Source: Physcia stellaris (lineage: Eukaryota > Ascomycota > Lecanoromycetes > Caliciales > Physciaceae). From it: a stretch of DNA of 64,000 bases. A model generated the notes under the pieces. The model searched no databases. It was not told the origin of the DNA and saw nothing but the letters and a program-made list of their open reading frames with translations. How positions within the stretch are numbered: the stretch's first letter is position 1; every line of letters starts with the position of its first letter. The stretch lies in contig JABSSW010000045.1 in assembly GCA_018902385.1 (NCBI GenBank), positions 339,717-403,716 on the forward strand, in the 5' to 3' direction. A program made the position numbers and the translations under genes. Positions 22,780 through 33,825 of this stretch are shown piece after piece.

Positions 22780-23903
22780 ATGCACACCCGCGTCCTAATA
22801 ATCGGCTCCGGCCCCGCCGCACACACAGCCGCAATCTACCTCTCGCGCGCCGAGCTCTCCCCGTCCTCTACGAAGGCATGCTCGCAAACGGGATCGCAGC
22901 CGGCGGTCAACTGACCACAACCACCGACGTGGAAAACTACCCCGGCTTCCCATCCGGCATCGGCGGCCAAGAGCTAATGGAGCAGATGCGGGCCCAGAGC
23001 GCGCGCTTCGGCACCGTCATCAAGACCGAGACCATCGAGCGCGTGGACCTGTCCTCGCGGCCCTTCCGCGCCTGGCCCGAATACGAGGACGCGCCCGTGA
23101 CCGCGGACAGCGTGATCATCGCCACGGGCGCGAGCGCGCGGCGGCTCGGGTTGGCGGGCGAGGACCGCTATTGGCAGAACGGGATCAGCGCGTGCGCGGT
23201 GTGCGACGGGCGGTGCCGATTTTCCGGCAGAAGCCGCTGGTTGTGATCGGCGGCGGGGACTCGGCGGCGGAGGAGGCGATGTTTTTGACCAAGTATGGCA
23301 GCCATGTGACGGTGTTGGTGCGGAAGGAGAAGTTGAGGGCCAGCAAGACGATGGCGAAGCGGCTGTTGGCGAATAAGAAGGTTACGGTGCGGTTTGAGAC
23401 TGTGGCTACGCGGGTGGTTGGGGAGGAGAAGGAGAGGGGCTTGATGACGGGGTTGGAGGTCAGGAATGTCAGGACTGGGGAGGAGGAGCGCTTGGATGCG
23501 AGTGGCCTGTTTTATGCCGTGGGGCATGATCCCGCGACGAAGATGTTTCAGGGCCAGATCGAGACGGATGCGGAGGGGTATATCCTCACGAAACCGGGCA
23601 CGAGTTATACGAATATTGAGGGGGTGTTTGCGGCGGGGGATGTGCAGGATAAGAGGTATCGGCAGGCTATCACGAGTGCTGGTATGTACAATCCCCCTTC
23701 CTGATTGTTGGCCGGATCGAGAGCACGGGAATGGGAGCTGACTGGTTCTAGGCTCTGGCTGCATTGCTGCGCTCGAAGCTGAGAAGTATCTCGCTGAACG
23801 GGAAGATACCGATGTACCTGATGGCATTGAAGGCGAGAACCAGGCCGTGAAGGCACAGTCCAATGGGGAGGCTCCGGAGTATAGGAGTAATCCCCTTCTC
23901 TAG
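22780..23903 (+). CDS. TRR1: Thioredoxin reductase (NADPH), reading frame broken by two apparent 1-nt deletions
   Basis: The encoded protein is a low-molecular-weight thioredoxin reductase: FAD-binding GSGPAAH at residues 9-15, [22 protein letters not shown], redox motif CAVCDG, and NADPH-binding [12 protein letters not shown]. The last exon starts at 23752 after a 70-nt intron (23682-23751). The enzyme reduces thioredoxin with NADPH in cytosol and mitochondria. The frame, however, shifts twice. Near 22861-22863 (TCTCCCCGTCC) one base is missing after the AELSP codons. Near 23208-23211 (GACGGGCGG) one G is missing after CDG. Reading across both sites gives conserved family sequence in all three frames, with no other damage. 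Both sites are homopolymer runs, so sequencing error is the simplest reading; a young pseudogene is the alternative. GC content is much higher here than in neighbouring genes. Confidence 0.88.
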
Positions 23904-24270
23904 ATTCTTCTCTCCGTCCTTTCAAATCCATGTTTAAGATAGCATAGCGTTGTCCGGTGTTTGGTTGCCATGATGAAAGCGTTGATAGAGATAGCTGTGC
24001 TCAAACAGAGATAGACTCTAGAAAATCCAGCTGTCAAACCTAATCACCAAAAGAGTGAAGTAGAAGTAGCTGTAGCTCTTGACCGTCAGGCCATACATTG
24101 GATCTGTACTACAAAGTCTCTGTTACCTCCTGAACCTCATCACTTGATTGCTATGGACTATACCTTAGTACATGTAAGAGAACGTACAGCTGCGTCTTCA
24201 ATACAACATATATGCCTAGACTACATTCACTCATATGCTCAGTAAGAGGAAACATTTCATTATCCATGTC
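23904..24270. other. Intergenic between convergent genes
   Basis: About 370 bp between the 3' ends of thioredoxin reductase (+) and the alpha-mannosidase (-). Nothing beyond 3' UTR sequence is expected or seen. Confidence 0.4.
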
Positions 24271-27200
24271 TCAGAGCTGCAACCTAAAGGTCTGCACCTC
24301 AAAAGCCCTCAAATCCACCGCCACTTGTCCCTTCTCAATATTCATTTCTTCCTGATCATCCTCAAGTATATTACATTTCCAAACCTTCCTCGCACCCAGA
24401 GTGCACTTCAACGTGCCTCGAGCCCTGCCACCAAGGCTCTCGTAGATCCGCACGATGATGCTCCTGCCCTTTCTCTTGGGTAGTTCCCCGCGTGAGACAT
24501 CTTCGTCGTCTTCGCCGCGCTTGATGCAGTCTAGGATCAAGGCCTTGGAGCCACCAAGCGTGATGCAGGATAGCAAATTGGCTGTGTTGGTGGAGATCGG
24601 GGAGGATGAAGAAAAGATCTTAAGGGGATGATTGAAATTGTAAGCGGTACGAACGGTGCGCGAGTCGAGAGGTCCAGCATGCGGCAGGATAGCGTAGCGA
24701 ATATGATGTCGACCTGGGAGGATATGTCAGCAAAGTACTAGTGAAACTGTCAATGAATTTCTTACCCATGTCAGCGTGCCCGTCTGGAGCCTTGGGTGAC
24801 CGCAACAATGATAGACGCATCATGTTTCCGCAGGTAGCGAAACCGTATTTGCTGTCGTTGAGGATGGACACCCCGTACCCATTCTCTGACAAGTCGGCCC
24901 ACTTGTGGCAGCAGACTTCGAATTTTGCCATATCCCAGGTAGTATTGTAATGGGTAGGCCGGCGTATGATGCCGTACTGTGTCTCGTATGATGCCTCGGT
25001 ATTGACGATATCCACTGGAAATTCGACCTTAAGGAATTTCCATTTCTCGTGCCATTCAACTTCACTAGCCATTTCAATATATGATGGCTGATCGTCAACG
25101 CTAGCCGCAAGACTGATTGTAGTCTTGATCCAGCTTTCTTCGCTGATCTTGGTCTCGGTGACGAGACTGACACGATGTGGTCCTTGTTCTGATATCTCGG
25201 TCTTGCCAGCCGGAAGCTCCTTTCGTGAATTCAGATGATAGACTTCCACGTCCCAGGCCTGCCAATACAGAGGCTTATCATCAAAAACAACCAACTGGTT
25301 GGCCTTTTCACCTTTCGAAACAATTTCACGGTTCTCAGATAAATCGATAAGCGAAGTTATGCTTCCGCCCTCGACTTCGATTTTGTACTGGTTATTTGTC
25401 ATCAGGAAGACGCCCTTCTTGACCTCCTTAACCGAGGCAATAGACTTCAAATTCTTAGTAGAGCTCGTCATTGTTTCAACTGAGGCTAGTCCGGGACCTC
25501 CCCTGACCAAGGCATATTGCGGGCTCAGAGACGTAATTGTCTCTGAAAGCTTGACAAGCTCGGCTCGAGGCCACGCGGTAGTATTGATTGCAGTCAGAAC
25601 ATCTTTCGATGCTTTGTCTCTCGAGAAACCTAGAGTCTTGAGTGCTTCCTTCATGCACTTATCGCCAGTATCGAAGACTTTTTTGTATAGCTCGTCCGAA
25701 TCATCATAGCACATCTCGATGGCGCTACCGGGAAGACAATCATGGAATTGACATAAGAGAACATTCTCCCACATGTCGTCGATGTCCTGCTTTGGATATT
25801 TGTACGAGCAGTCTTTCAGCGTAGCCAACGTGGCAAGATATTCAACGTCGTGCAACAGGATTTCGGTTTTACGATTGTTCCACTTGTTGTTCGCTTGAGT
25901 AGTATAGGTGCCTCGGTGAAGCTCCAAATATAGCTCACCATACCAAGTCACAAGCTTAGTGCCTTCGTTAACTTTCGTCTCAAGCCGATCAAAGAAGTCT
26001 TCGACAGAGTCACCCATCTTGACACGGGGGAGGCGTCCCTTGTTATCACTTATACCTCGACATCTTCGAAGCTTTTCGATGTGCTCCCAAGTTGGGCCCC
26101 CGCCACCGTCGCCTTTTCCGAACAACAACAACGATGTCGGATCTTGATCCATAGATTTGTGTTGGGTGATACTACGCTTCACGTCACCAAAATGGGCTTC
26201 AGCCGTATATGTATTAGATGGTGCCATATGACACATAACCTGACTTCCGTCGAGGGAGACCCAATTAAACGTGGTGTGAGGGAAGTTGTTTATATTGTTC
26301 CAGCTAAGCTTTTGGGTGAAAAAGCGACTCATACCAGCCAGACGAGAAAGCTGTGGCAATTGAGACGAGTACCCAAAGGTGTCTGGTAGCCAGAATGTCC
26401 TGCAACGTTCCCCAAAGTGGCTTTCAAAAAAACGCTGACCGTAAAGGAATTGGCGAACAAGGGATTCTCCACTGGGCATGTTTGTGTCATGCTCCACCCA
26501 ACTTCCCCCAATGAATTGGAAAGTGCCTTGTTTGACCTTTGACTTGACACGGTCGTATAATTTGGGGTAAATCTGTTCGAGCCATTTGAATTGCTGACCC
26601 TGGGAAGCGACAAATCGATGCTCAGGATAGCGGTCGATTAGGTCACATTGATTGGACCACGATCGTGCGATCTTTCGTTTCGTTTCCGCCCATGGCCACA
26701 ACCAGCAGGTGTCGATGTGGCAATTACCGACAGCATAAACGAGGTGTTCTTTACCGTTATTGTAGATGTCAGCTGTATCAACATTACCGCAATACTTACG
26801 AGCGATTTCGCGACATTTCACGATTGCTTCTTTGCTACCATTACCTGCAATGAATTGGTCCATTATAGCGTTCTCGATTTGCAAAGCCTCGTGCGAGTGC
26901 CAGTCATCCTCTGGAAACTCTCGAGCAGCATCTGCAGCATGTACATTAGCAGCAACCCTTAATTCTTTTCTAGAAATAATACCTCCAATGATCCAGAAAT
27001 CTATGTTCAACGCTCTGGCCTCAAGGTTGACAGCTACTATATCTGCCAAGTGTAGTTGGAAATACCGGTTCTTGATCGGGGGCTGTATCATGTCGCCACC
27101 AGGCGGATTGCCAAACATTCCATTACACGCCATCTCAATGTAGATGGTATGAAAGTTACCATCTCGGAAGCTCTGTGGAATCACCCACTCTATCCTTTCT

Positions 27201-27701
27201 CCGCCAGTCAGACCTTGTATGGGCTCACCATCCACGGTCCAGATCAGGCCCTCATTACCGGCATCCCAGTGAAGCTCCAGATGCTCCTTCTTCTGGAGAT
27301 CTGAGGGTACGCAGAGTTCGAGCCTGATCCAATGGGTAGACCAGCTAGGTCCGAACGAGGCACCCACATTTGTTTCTTTGAATTCATGTGCCGTTGCTTC
27401 CTCGAACGAAGGGCGAGACAGGTCAGGGGGCGAGTAGACGGACAGTTTCACGTGCTCTTTCCCAGTGGCCCGCCCTTCGTACATGGCCCTAGCGAAGTGT
27501 AAGCGATTGGGTCTCAAATGAACGAAAGCTGCCGGTGGACCAGACGTACCCCATAAGGTTTCCCGACTTGTACTGGCCATCGCTCGTGAATTGACCCAGA
27601 CGGCTCTTATAGATGCTGTGGATCTGTTGACCTACTGGACCGGTGGAATAACGTGGGATAGAGGATTGGGCAGTAGCCTTGTCTTTCGTTTCGCCACCCA
27701 T
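24271..27701 (-). CDS. AMS1: Alpha-mannosidase, GH38, cytosolic/vacuolar Ams1 type
   Basis: Three exons, 27701-27550, 27488-24766 and 24713-24271, join in phase to 1105 residues, as for fungal Ams1. The first intron (61 nt) lies between LMG and AMYEG; the second (52 nt) lies before GRHHIRYAILPH. Domains are an N-terminal beta domain, the GH38 catalytic barrel with zinc-binding HID (His308, Asp310) and nucleophile Asp420 in WLPDTFGY, a helical mid domain containing QFHDCLPGSAI, and a large C-terminal beta domain. There is no signal peptide. Yeast Ams1 reaches the vacuole by the Cvt/selective autophagy route and trims free oligosaccharides, hydrolysing terminal alpha-mannose. The 986-residue uninterrupted frame misses both true termini. 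A G-rich tract lies about 180 bp upstream of the start. Confidence 0.96.
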
Positions 27702-28177
27702 TGTAGCTCTATACTTCTCGTCAAGGATTGCGACGCTGTAGAATCGATGAGATTGATGATTTACTTGACCTTAAGTAGCTTGGGAGTCGAAGGTCAGCTG
27801 GTTGGATGGAGATGCATTCGATGGTACCTGCATCCACTAAGAGGCGGGGAATAGATCCAAGCGGGCACCAGCGGGGAGGTCCCCACCCCCACCCCCACCC
27901 CCACCCCTAGCGGAGCCAATTGACGTCCAGGAATCGAACACGCGGGGGAAGCACTTGTATTGGTATCCGAGACAAGAATATCCGTCAAACGAGGTGTGAG
28001 TTCAGATCGTTATTGATCACGAAGCCTTTGCCAGCAATAAGGTAAGAAAGCCAATAGATGCCGAAGAGGAACATAGAGTCATTGGTGGTTTTATACATGG
28101 TATCAAACGCTAAATGATATGCTGCTCCAAATCTTAACTCCAAGCGCTGTGACGGCCTTCACCTCAAGCCTTGCTTG
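27702..28177. other. Intergenic AMS1 promoter / kinase 3' end
   Basis: About 475 bp holding the AMS1 promoter and the 3' UTR of the kinase gene. It contains the C5A-type tract listed separately. The short frames here are not supported. Confidence 0.4.
27881..27907 (-). repeat. G-tract repeat with G-quadruplex potential upstream of AMS1
   Basis: Five C tracts of four to five bases separated by single A residues on the + strand, i.e. five G4-5 tracts separated by single T on the - strand, which is the AMS1 sense strand. Single-nucleotide loops are the most favourable arrangement for a G-quadruplex. The tract begins about 180 bp upstream of the AMS1 start codon. Confidence 0.85.
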
Positions 28178-29544
28178 TCATGAATCGTCTAGAATAGCAT
28201 CGTCTTCGGGAAGACTTGCCACGATATTCTCGATGATTGCGATCAGCTCGTCAATATCTGGTCTTTCTGCTGCCTCTACCTTCAAGCACCTTCTCACGAC
28301 ATCGCGTACAGGCTCGCTGATCCCGTGCTCGGACTTGTCAGTTGCCTTGGCCTTGGCTTTGCCATTCCGCTGCAACCCTTCGTCCGGAAATCTCCAGTCG
28401 CCACCGAGCACGCATATGCTCAGACTTCCTCCTGTCTCTTCACTTCGTGCCTCAAACGGGCTTTTGCCTGTGAGACAAGCATATAGAGTGCAGCCAAGCG
28501 ACCATATATCGACCTTGGTGTCCACGACCGAGCCCGTCTTTACATCGAAGAGTTCCGGGGCTCGATACGGCATTGTCGAATGTTCTGCAGCAGTGTCCTG
28601 AACGGCCAGCGCAAGGGATCGTGACGTAATAGGCGTTGGTGAAGGGGCTAAGGAGCCCAGATCCATCAGTACGGGAGTCCTCCCATCGTCAGCGATCATG
28701 ATGTTGCCTGTTTGTTCAGCTTCCGAACCCCAAATTTGCGTATTAGCGGTTCTTACCGGGTTTTATGTCCCTGTGCGCATAGGCGCGGGTCTCTCCCTCT
28801 TCAACCCCTTCTTGACTTTTGGTGACCTCTCCGACCATTAGCGGCTCCTGCTCGATATCCTCCTCAGCTCTTTCTGCTTCTGCATTTCTTCGCTTTTGCT
28901 TCGCTTTGCGCTTTGCATCCTGGTCTGCCTCTGCCCCTGCTTGTCTGACATTTCGCGCCTTCTTCTGCGCGCTCGCGCCTCCTGGTGCACCTTTGACTCT
29001 GTACTGATGCATTGCCTTTAGTGCCCTGGCGACCCCCAAAAATAAGATCATTAATCTCTTCTCAGGGAATTTCGTATGGTTAACTAGATTTGCGTTTATG
29101 GCATCCTGCAAGTTGCCTCTACGATAGTACGGTAAGAGTATATAGACGGTTTTGCTGCCAGGATCTGATCTGTCGTTGGCTGAAGCGACGGAATAGTCCA
29201 CGGAAGTTATGATGTTGGGATGCGGATTGAATAGTGTGTATGCCTCCACCTCCTTCAACGCTAGTGAAACCGACTCCTGGCCGAATGGGCATCTTATTTT
29301 CTTGAGCGCGTAGAGCTCAGAGGTAGACGTATCCTGAACCAGATAGACGTAGGAAAAGCCGCCCTGATGTCCGATTGGCCGTCAGTTGAGCCTAATGAAG
29401 CTGGATGATGTGGCTGACCTCTCCTAGTAAGCGTAGCATTTTGAAACTTCTGCTATTGATCTTGAGCTTTGGGGAGCTTGGGAAGCAGAACATGCAATTG
29501 GTGAGCGTGTAGAGTAGCTCTTTGAAATAGTACTGCATCGACAT
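28178..29544 (-). CDS. ENV7: Ser/Thr protein kinase, NAK family (Env7/STK16-like)
   Basis: Three exons, 29544-29419, 29363-28757 and 28707-28178 (55- and 49-nt introns), give 420 residues. The first exon encodes a short N-terminus with two cysteines (TNCMFCF), matching the palmitoylated N-terminus of yeast Env7, and the start of the Gly-rich loop LLGEGGFSYVY. Catalytic Lys63 (YALKK), the HRDIKPGN catalytic loop, a DLGS in place of DFG (as in STK16) and the APE motif (YRAPE) are all present. A charged insert of about 75 residues, Lys/Arg- then Glu-rich, sits just before the catalytic loop. Yeast Env7 acts at the vacuole membrane and restrains fusion; STK16 is at the Golgi. The second intron splits the P-G-N codons of the catalytic loop. 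Confidence 0.93.
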
Positions 29545-30254
29545 TGTGGCGGTAGTGAGTGTTCAGAGTGGAAGTGGCTAAAGAGCATCAGCTGGTGACA
29601 GGGCATTTGAGTCGCCCCAGAGTAAGCATTCAATTGACAACGTGATTAGTGAGGATCTTGAATCTGCCTTGTGGGAAGGCCTTCGGACGTCTAAAGAAGC
29701 TGATCGCTTTACCATAGGTACACCAAATGGAGCTTGGCTTGTCAAGCTGTCTGATACCTATAATTAGCTCAAGGCGAGAAATCCTTGCTTGTCTCGGGAC
29801 GTAGTTCCGTTAGCGTCAAGATAGTTCTATGAGGGTATTGCTTTGCAGTACGGAAAGGTACCGGAGTTTCCCTCATTTACAAGGGGGTCCAGTGGGCCAG
29901 GATCACCCAGGAGTACTCAAGAAGCATTCAGGTGGTGCAGGCCCGCACGAGAGTCACCCGCGTCGTGCGAGAATACAACAGCGCTCACCCTAGGCGGTGG
30001 AGGGGGTGATTTTGGGAAGCCCTTGGGTGCGATCAATCTGGAAATCTAATTATCATTAATTATTATTGGTTCTGCTCAACTACTTGGGTATCTGACCAGA
30101 CCGCAACGCAAATATTCTACTAGAAGTATTTCAAAGAATAATCATACTAATATGTACGAGGATGCAGAAGTACAAAAAGGCGGAGAACTTCTTTCGCAAA
30201 ACTTGATCCCCTCGGACGGGTTGATACCGTTCGATTCCCCCATGAGAAGCCGGA
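29545..30254. other. Intergenic, no gene supported
   Basis: About 710 bp between the kinase promoter and the 3' end of the CAP-Gly gene, both on the - strand. The 68-codon frame at 29843-30049 is not convincing. No tRNA-like fold was found despite a GTTCGATT string near 30230, because its flanks do not pair. Confidence 0.4.
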
Positions 30255-32880
30255 TTAGTATGCATCATCAAAGGGGCAATCCACGCTCTCGTGCCCATCC
30301 CGTTCACACAATGCGCACCACCTCGAAGCGTCAATCACCCCACTAGCCTTTCCAGCTACCATGTCCTGGTTCATCGGATTAGGCATCGCTGTAGACTGCG
30401 CTCTCGGTGTAGAGTTGGAAGCAGTAGTAGCAGATGCCGGTTGCATAGGAGGGTGGTCGGCCTGCACACCCTTCAGACCTTCTGCTATCACATCTCGCCC
30501 AGTGTGTTGCGCATTTGGACCGGGTGTTAACGGCTGGCCATTCCTAGGAGGGTTGCCGAACACATTCGTACAAGTCAGAAGATCATGGCCGGGAGCATCG
30601 CAGATTTCGCACCAAAGATTGCTCCCGTCGGTGACTTCTGAATGAGAGTCTGCTTCGGGCATTGTCTCAAGGGGAGCCGCGCGGCGATGAACCTCTGGCG
30701 ACAACTGCTCCCGCCAGTCATTCGAGTTACCTCTGCTTAATCGCCCGGAACCCCTATTGCCAGGCGAGATAGTCTGCTCAGAGCGGCCATTACTACCTAA
30801 ACTCGCATGTTTCTGCGCAGCACGAAGTTTCTTCAGCTCGTTTTCCAGTTCTTCTTCCCGATAGGTCTTGGCGTCTACAAGATTCTCAAGGTCCTTCACC
30901 TCACGCTCGAGCTTGTCCCGAGCTTTGCGCTCTTCGGCTAGTTGCTCATCGTTATGACCATTCGACTGTGCATGTCCGCTGTGCCTTTGCTTGGAGACTC
31001 GTTGATTCCCTGGTCTCGGACTGCCATTGTCTGGGACAGCATCACGGCTTAGCGAATGAATGATGGCTTTGAGACCCCTGATCTCGTCATCTCTTTGTTC
31101 CACTTCTCTGGAAGATCTGTGGGAATTGGCGCCTCCATCCATTGTGCTGCCTGGACTTCTTGATACCAGAGCTGCCTTTTCCCGCTCTCTCTTGAGCTCT
31201 GATCTTCCTCTCTCTACCTCACCCCTCAGGAATTCAACTTCTCCTCGGGCTTCTGCTTCTCCTCTGCGCGCGTCCTCTAGTCCCTCCTCGAGTTCCTGGA
31301 CCAAGTCTTCCAATTGCTTCAACTGCTGCGCTACACTCTCAACATCGTCGCCTCTTTCTTGGTATTCTCGTAGCTCTTGCATAAGATCTTCGACCTTCTT
31401 TTCGTACACACGCTCAGTCTCCGTACTTGCCAGTTCTAACGTGTCTATTGTGCTTCTGAAGTCAGCTCGGTGAGTGTCGAAGTCAGCCGTCAGCATGGCG
31501 ATTTTCTCATTCTTCTCTCTTAGTAGGCCTCGCAGATGGGCTGCATCTGCATCGTCAACACTGGTAGTTCGTGACAAACGCCCTGGCCGATCAAAGCGCT
31601 GATTAGGCATGAGTGATTGTAGCTCCGTCAAAGTTCGTTCCATCTCTGCCAAGCTCGATGCTTGCTCCTTCACTTGTTTGTCCCTTTCTTCGAGACGAAG
31701 TCTTAGGTTTTGAACGCTATCCTCTTGAGAAACACGCCTTGAACCGAATCTCGTACTTTGCGTGCTAGTACTCGTCCTAACAAAACCAGATGGGGTATCA
31801 TCTAGGTCTTCATCGAACCTCAGGTCGGGCCCAAGACGAGATTGGCTTCTTGAAGCAGGCCGATGGGTAGCTGGAGTCCGACCACCAGCTGCTGTGGTTT
31901 TGAGCATCCGCTTTCCTGGGTCACCTGCTGCTGAATCTCTTCCACCGCGAACACTGCCTCCGAGCTTACCTGGTGTTGGACTTGGGGCATACCTCGGCGT
32001 GCCGTTGAGCCCCTTCGATAACGTGGGAGCGCCCAACGAAGGCCGTTTGGCAGGGGTGGTAGATGTAGCAAGCTGAGCTTTTCGAAGAGGCGATTCGGGA
32101 CGAGGTAAAGATGGTCGAGATCGAGGCTTCAATGCCGGACTAGCAGCCCTTCCTGGCCCAACGGACTGGCTCAGCTTTGAAATCATAGGCGTGGTTGCTG
32201 TTACATCAGCCTTCTCCCCTCGGCCCCCAAGGTTAAACGTGGTCAAAGACGGCGTAGTTGGCGTGGCTGGGGAGGAATTGTATGATGCTGCAGGTGACAA
32301 GCGTTTGTATGCTTTGCTCGAGGGAAGAAATATGCCCGCACCAGGTATTGAAGTTGTAAAATATCGTACACTGAGCATTCAAATCAGATAAATCTTCTAC
32401 TATCGAATCCAGTTTGACCTACCCTTCAACATCACCATCATTCTTTCCCCTTGCCGCCCAGTCTTTGTTGAGCTCCACGCCAGCGAATATGCCCTTCTTG
32501 CCTTTGACCTCGCCAATGAACTTGACTATGCCATGCATACCACCAGGCACATCGACAGAGTCGCCGACATCGAGGTCTTTGTTGCCCACCACATCTCCGT
32601 TTATCGTCCTGTTGGTGCCTAGGGCAGCGGGGCGCATGGTGAACGGACTGGAATCTTCGTCCTGGCTATAAGACGCGTCGTAGTCCTCACGGCCATCCGC
32701 GATAGTAGCTAAGGCGCCGTAGCCAAGAGACGGTTTGCGTGTGGAATAAGTATCTGGCGGTTGAACTCTAAGTGAAGTGAATGCGGCGCCTAAATTGGGA
32801 GATGATGCTGTGTTGATGGCGGATTGGCCTAGAGACTGGCGAGGTCGGGCTAAAGAGCGTCGCTGTGGTGTCGAGGCCAT
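30255..32880 (-). CDS. CAP-Gly microtubule plus-end protein (CLIP-170 / Tip1 / Bik1 type)
   Basis: Two exons, 32880-32423 and 32370-30255 (52-nt intron, phase 2), encode 857 residues. The CAP-Gly domain spans about 100-170 and contains GKNDG at 145-149, the motif that binds EEY/F tails of tubulin and EB1. The intron splits the domain between DVEG and VRYFTT, so an unspliced model would lose half of it. A basic Ser-rich segment follows, then a long coiled coil (about 370-680). Two C-terminal CCHC zinc knuckles (WCEICDAPGH and WCALCERDGH, the second at the very end) are the arrangement of CLIP-170. The family tracks growing microtubule ends and links them to dynein and polarity factors. Orthologues are S. 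pombe Tip1 and yeast Bik1. Confidence 0.93.
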
Positions 32881-33825
32881 CCCGTCGTTTCTCGAAGTCG
32901 ACGGTCCGTTGTTTATTTCTGTGCTACATCCGGCCCGAGAAGCCGTGATTTGTTGCCCTTGTTAAATCGCAGCTGCAACTCAACTAAGACAATTCTCAGA
33001 CAAGGGTATTGTACTTATTGTTTGTCGAAGGAAAGAGCGAGACCACGGCAAGTCAGAACGTGTGATGAAAACTGCAGGAATGCTTGCTCTTGCTGCATCT
33101 CGGCGAGTTCGGGCACCATCGCAGTGACCAAAGGCAAGTTTTGCCGGTTTAGTACAACACCCTCATCACCGGAGGGACCCATGGTCCACAGGTTGTCCAT
33201 ACTTACACACGTACGCTGATATCTCAAGAAAGGCTCTGCTTTCACTGTGCACAATATTCAGGGACTGGACATCTTCTTCGACTTTATTCTCTTTAGATCA
33301 AGAGCGCGGAAACAAGTCTCGCTCTGGGTCTCGGTCGTAGGTTCGTTTGAATCTGAGCCTCTACCGTCAACGCCAAAGTCTCTGGTTCATTCCCAGTTGG
33401 TTGGTCTCTAAGCATGGGGATAACACACCTTTTACCAGCTCACATTATTTGCAGCTGGATGGTAGATCCATTGTTACCCGTCGAACCCTCTTCCTTGTTG
33501 TCTGAAGTCGCTCCTACGAGGCAAAATTCCGTTCATAGCTCCGCGTAGAACGTTCCATGAAGCTCTTTCAGTATCATATTATTGCGTAAGCTTGGCTCGA
33601 CTTGTAGTTAGATCCAGGCTACCAAAAAGGGCCTGAGGCTTTATGTAGAATCCCCCTTTATCGAGAGTTGTCGGATGGTTGTTAACTGCTCAGAAGACCG
33701 ATTTGACGTAGCTGTTCGTGCATCCTTGGAGAGGCTAAGTCTCCCGTGTCTCTCTTCAACCATCAGAAAGCGCAAATCGCCTTGCCGGGCATTCGGGGTC
33801 TAACAAGATGAAATCCTTCAGGTCC
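32881..33825. other. Intergenic, no gene supported
   Basis: About 945 bp between the CAP-Gly gene start and the RCL1 stop, both on the - strand. Frames at 32950-33254 oppose each other. Nothing else recognised. Confidence 0.4.

Noticed and set aside
22585-22914. 109-codon ORF starting upstream of thioredoxin reductase
   Set aside because: Its first 65 codons are the pyrimidine-rich leader; the real start is the in-frame ATG at 22,780.
23168-23863. 231-codon minus-strand ORF over thioredoxin reductase
   Set aside because: An antisense shadow of a GC-rich gene; the His/Arg/Leu-rich product has no protein-like features.
30200-30260. Possible tRNA because of a GTTCGATT string
   Set aside because: The flanking bases cannot form a T stem or acceptor stem, and no anticodon arm was found.
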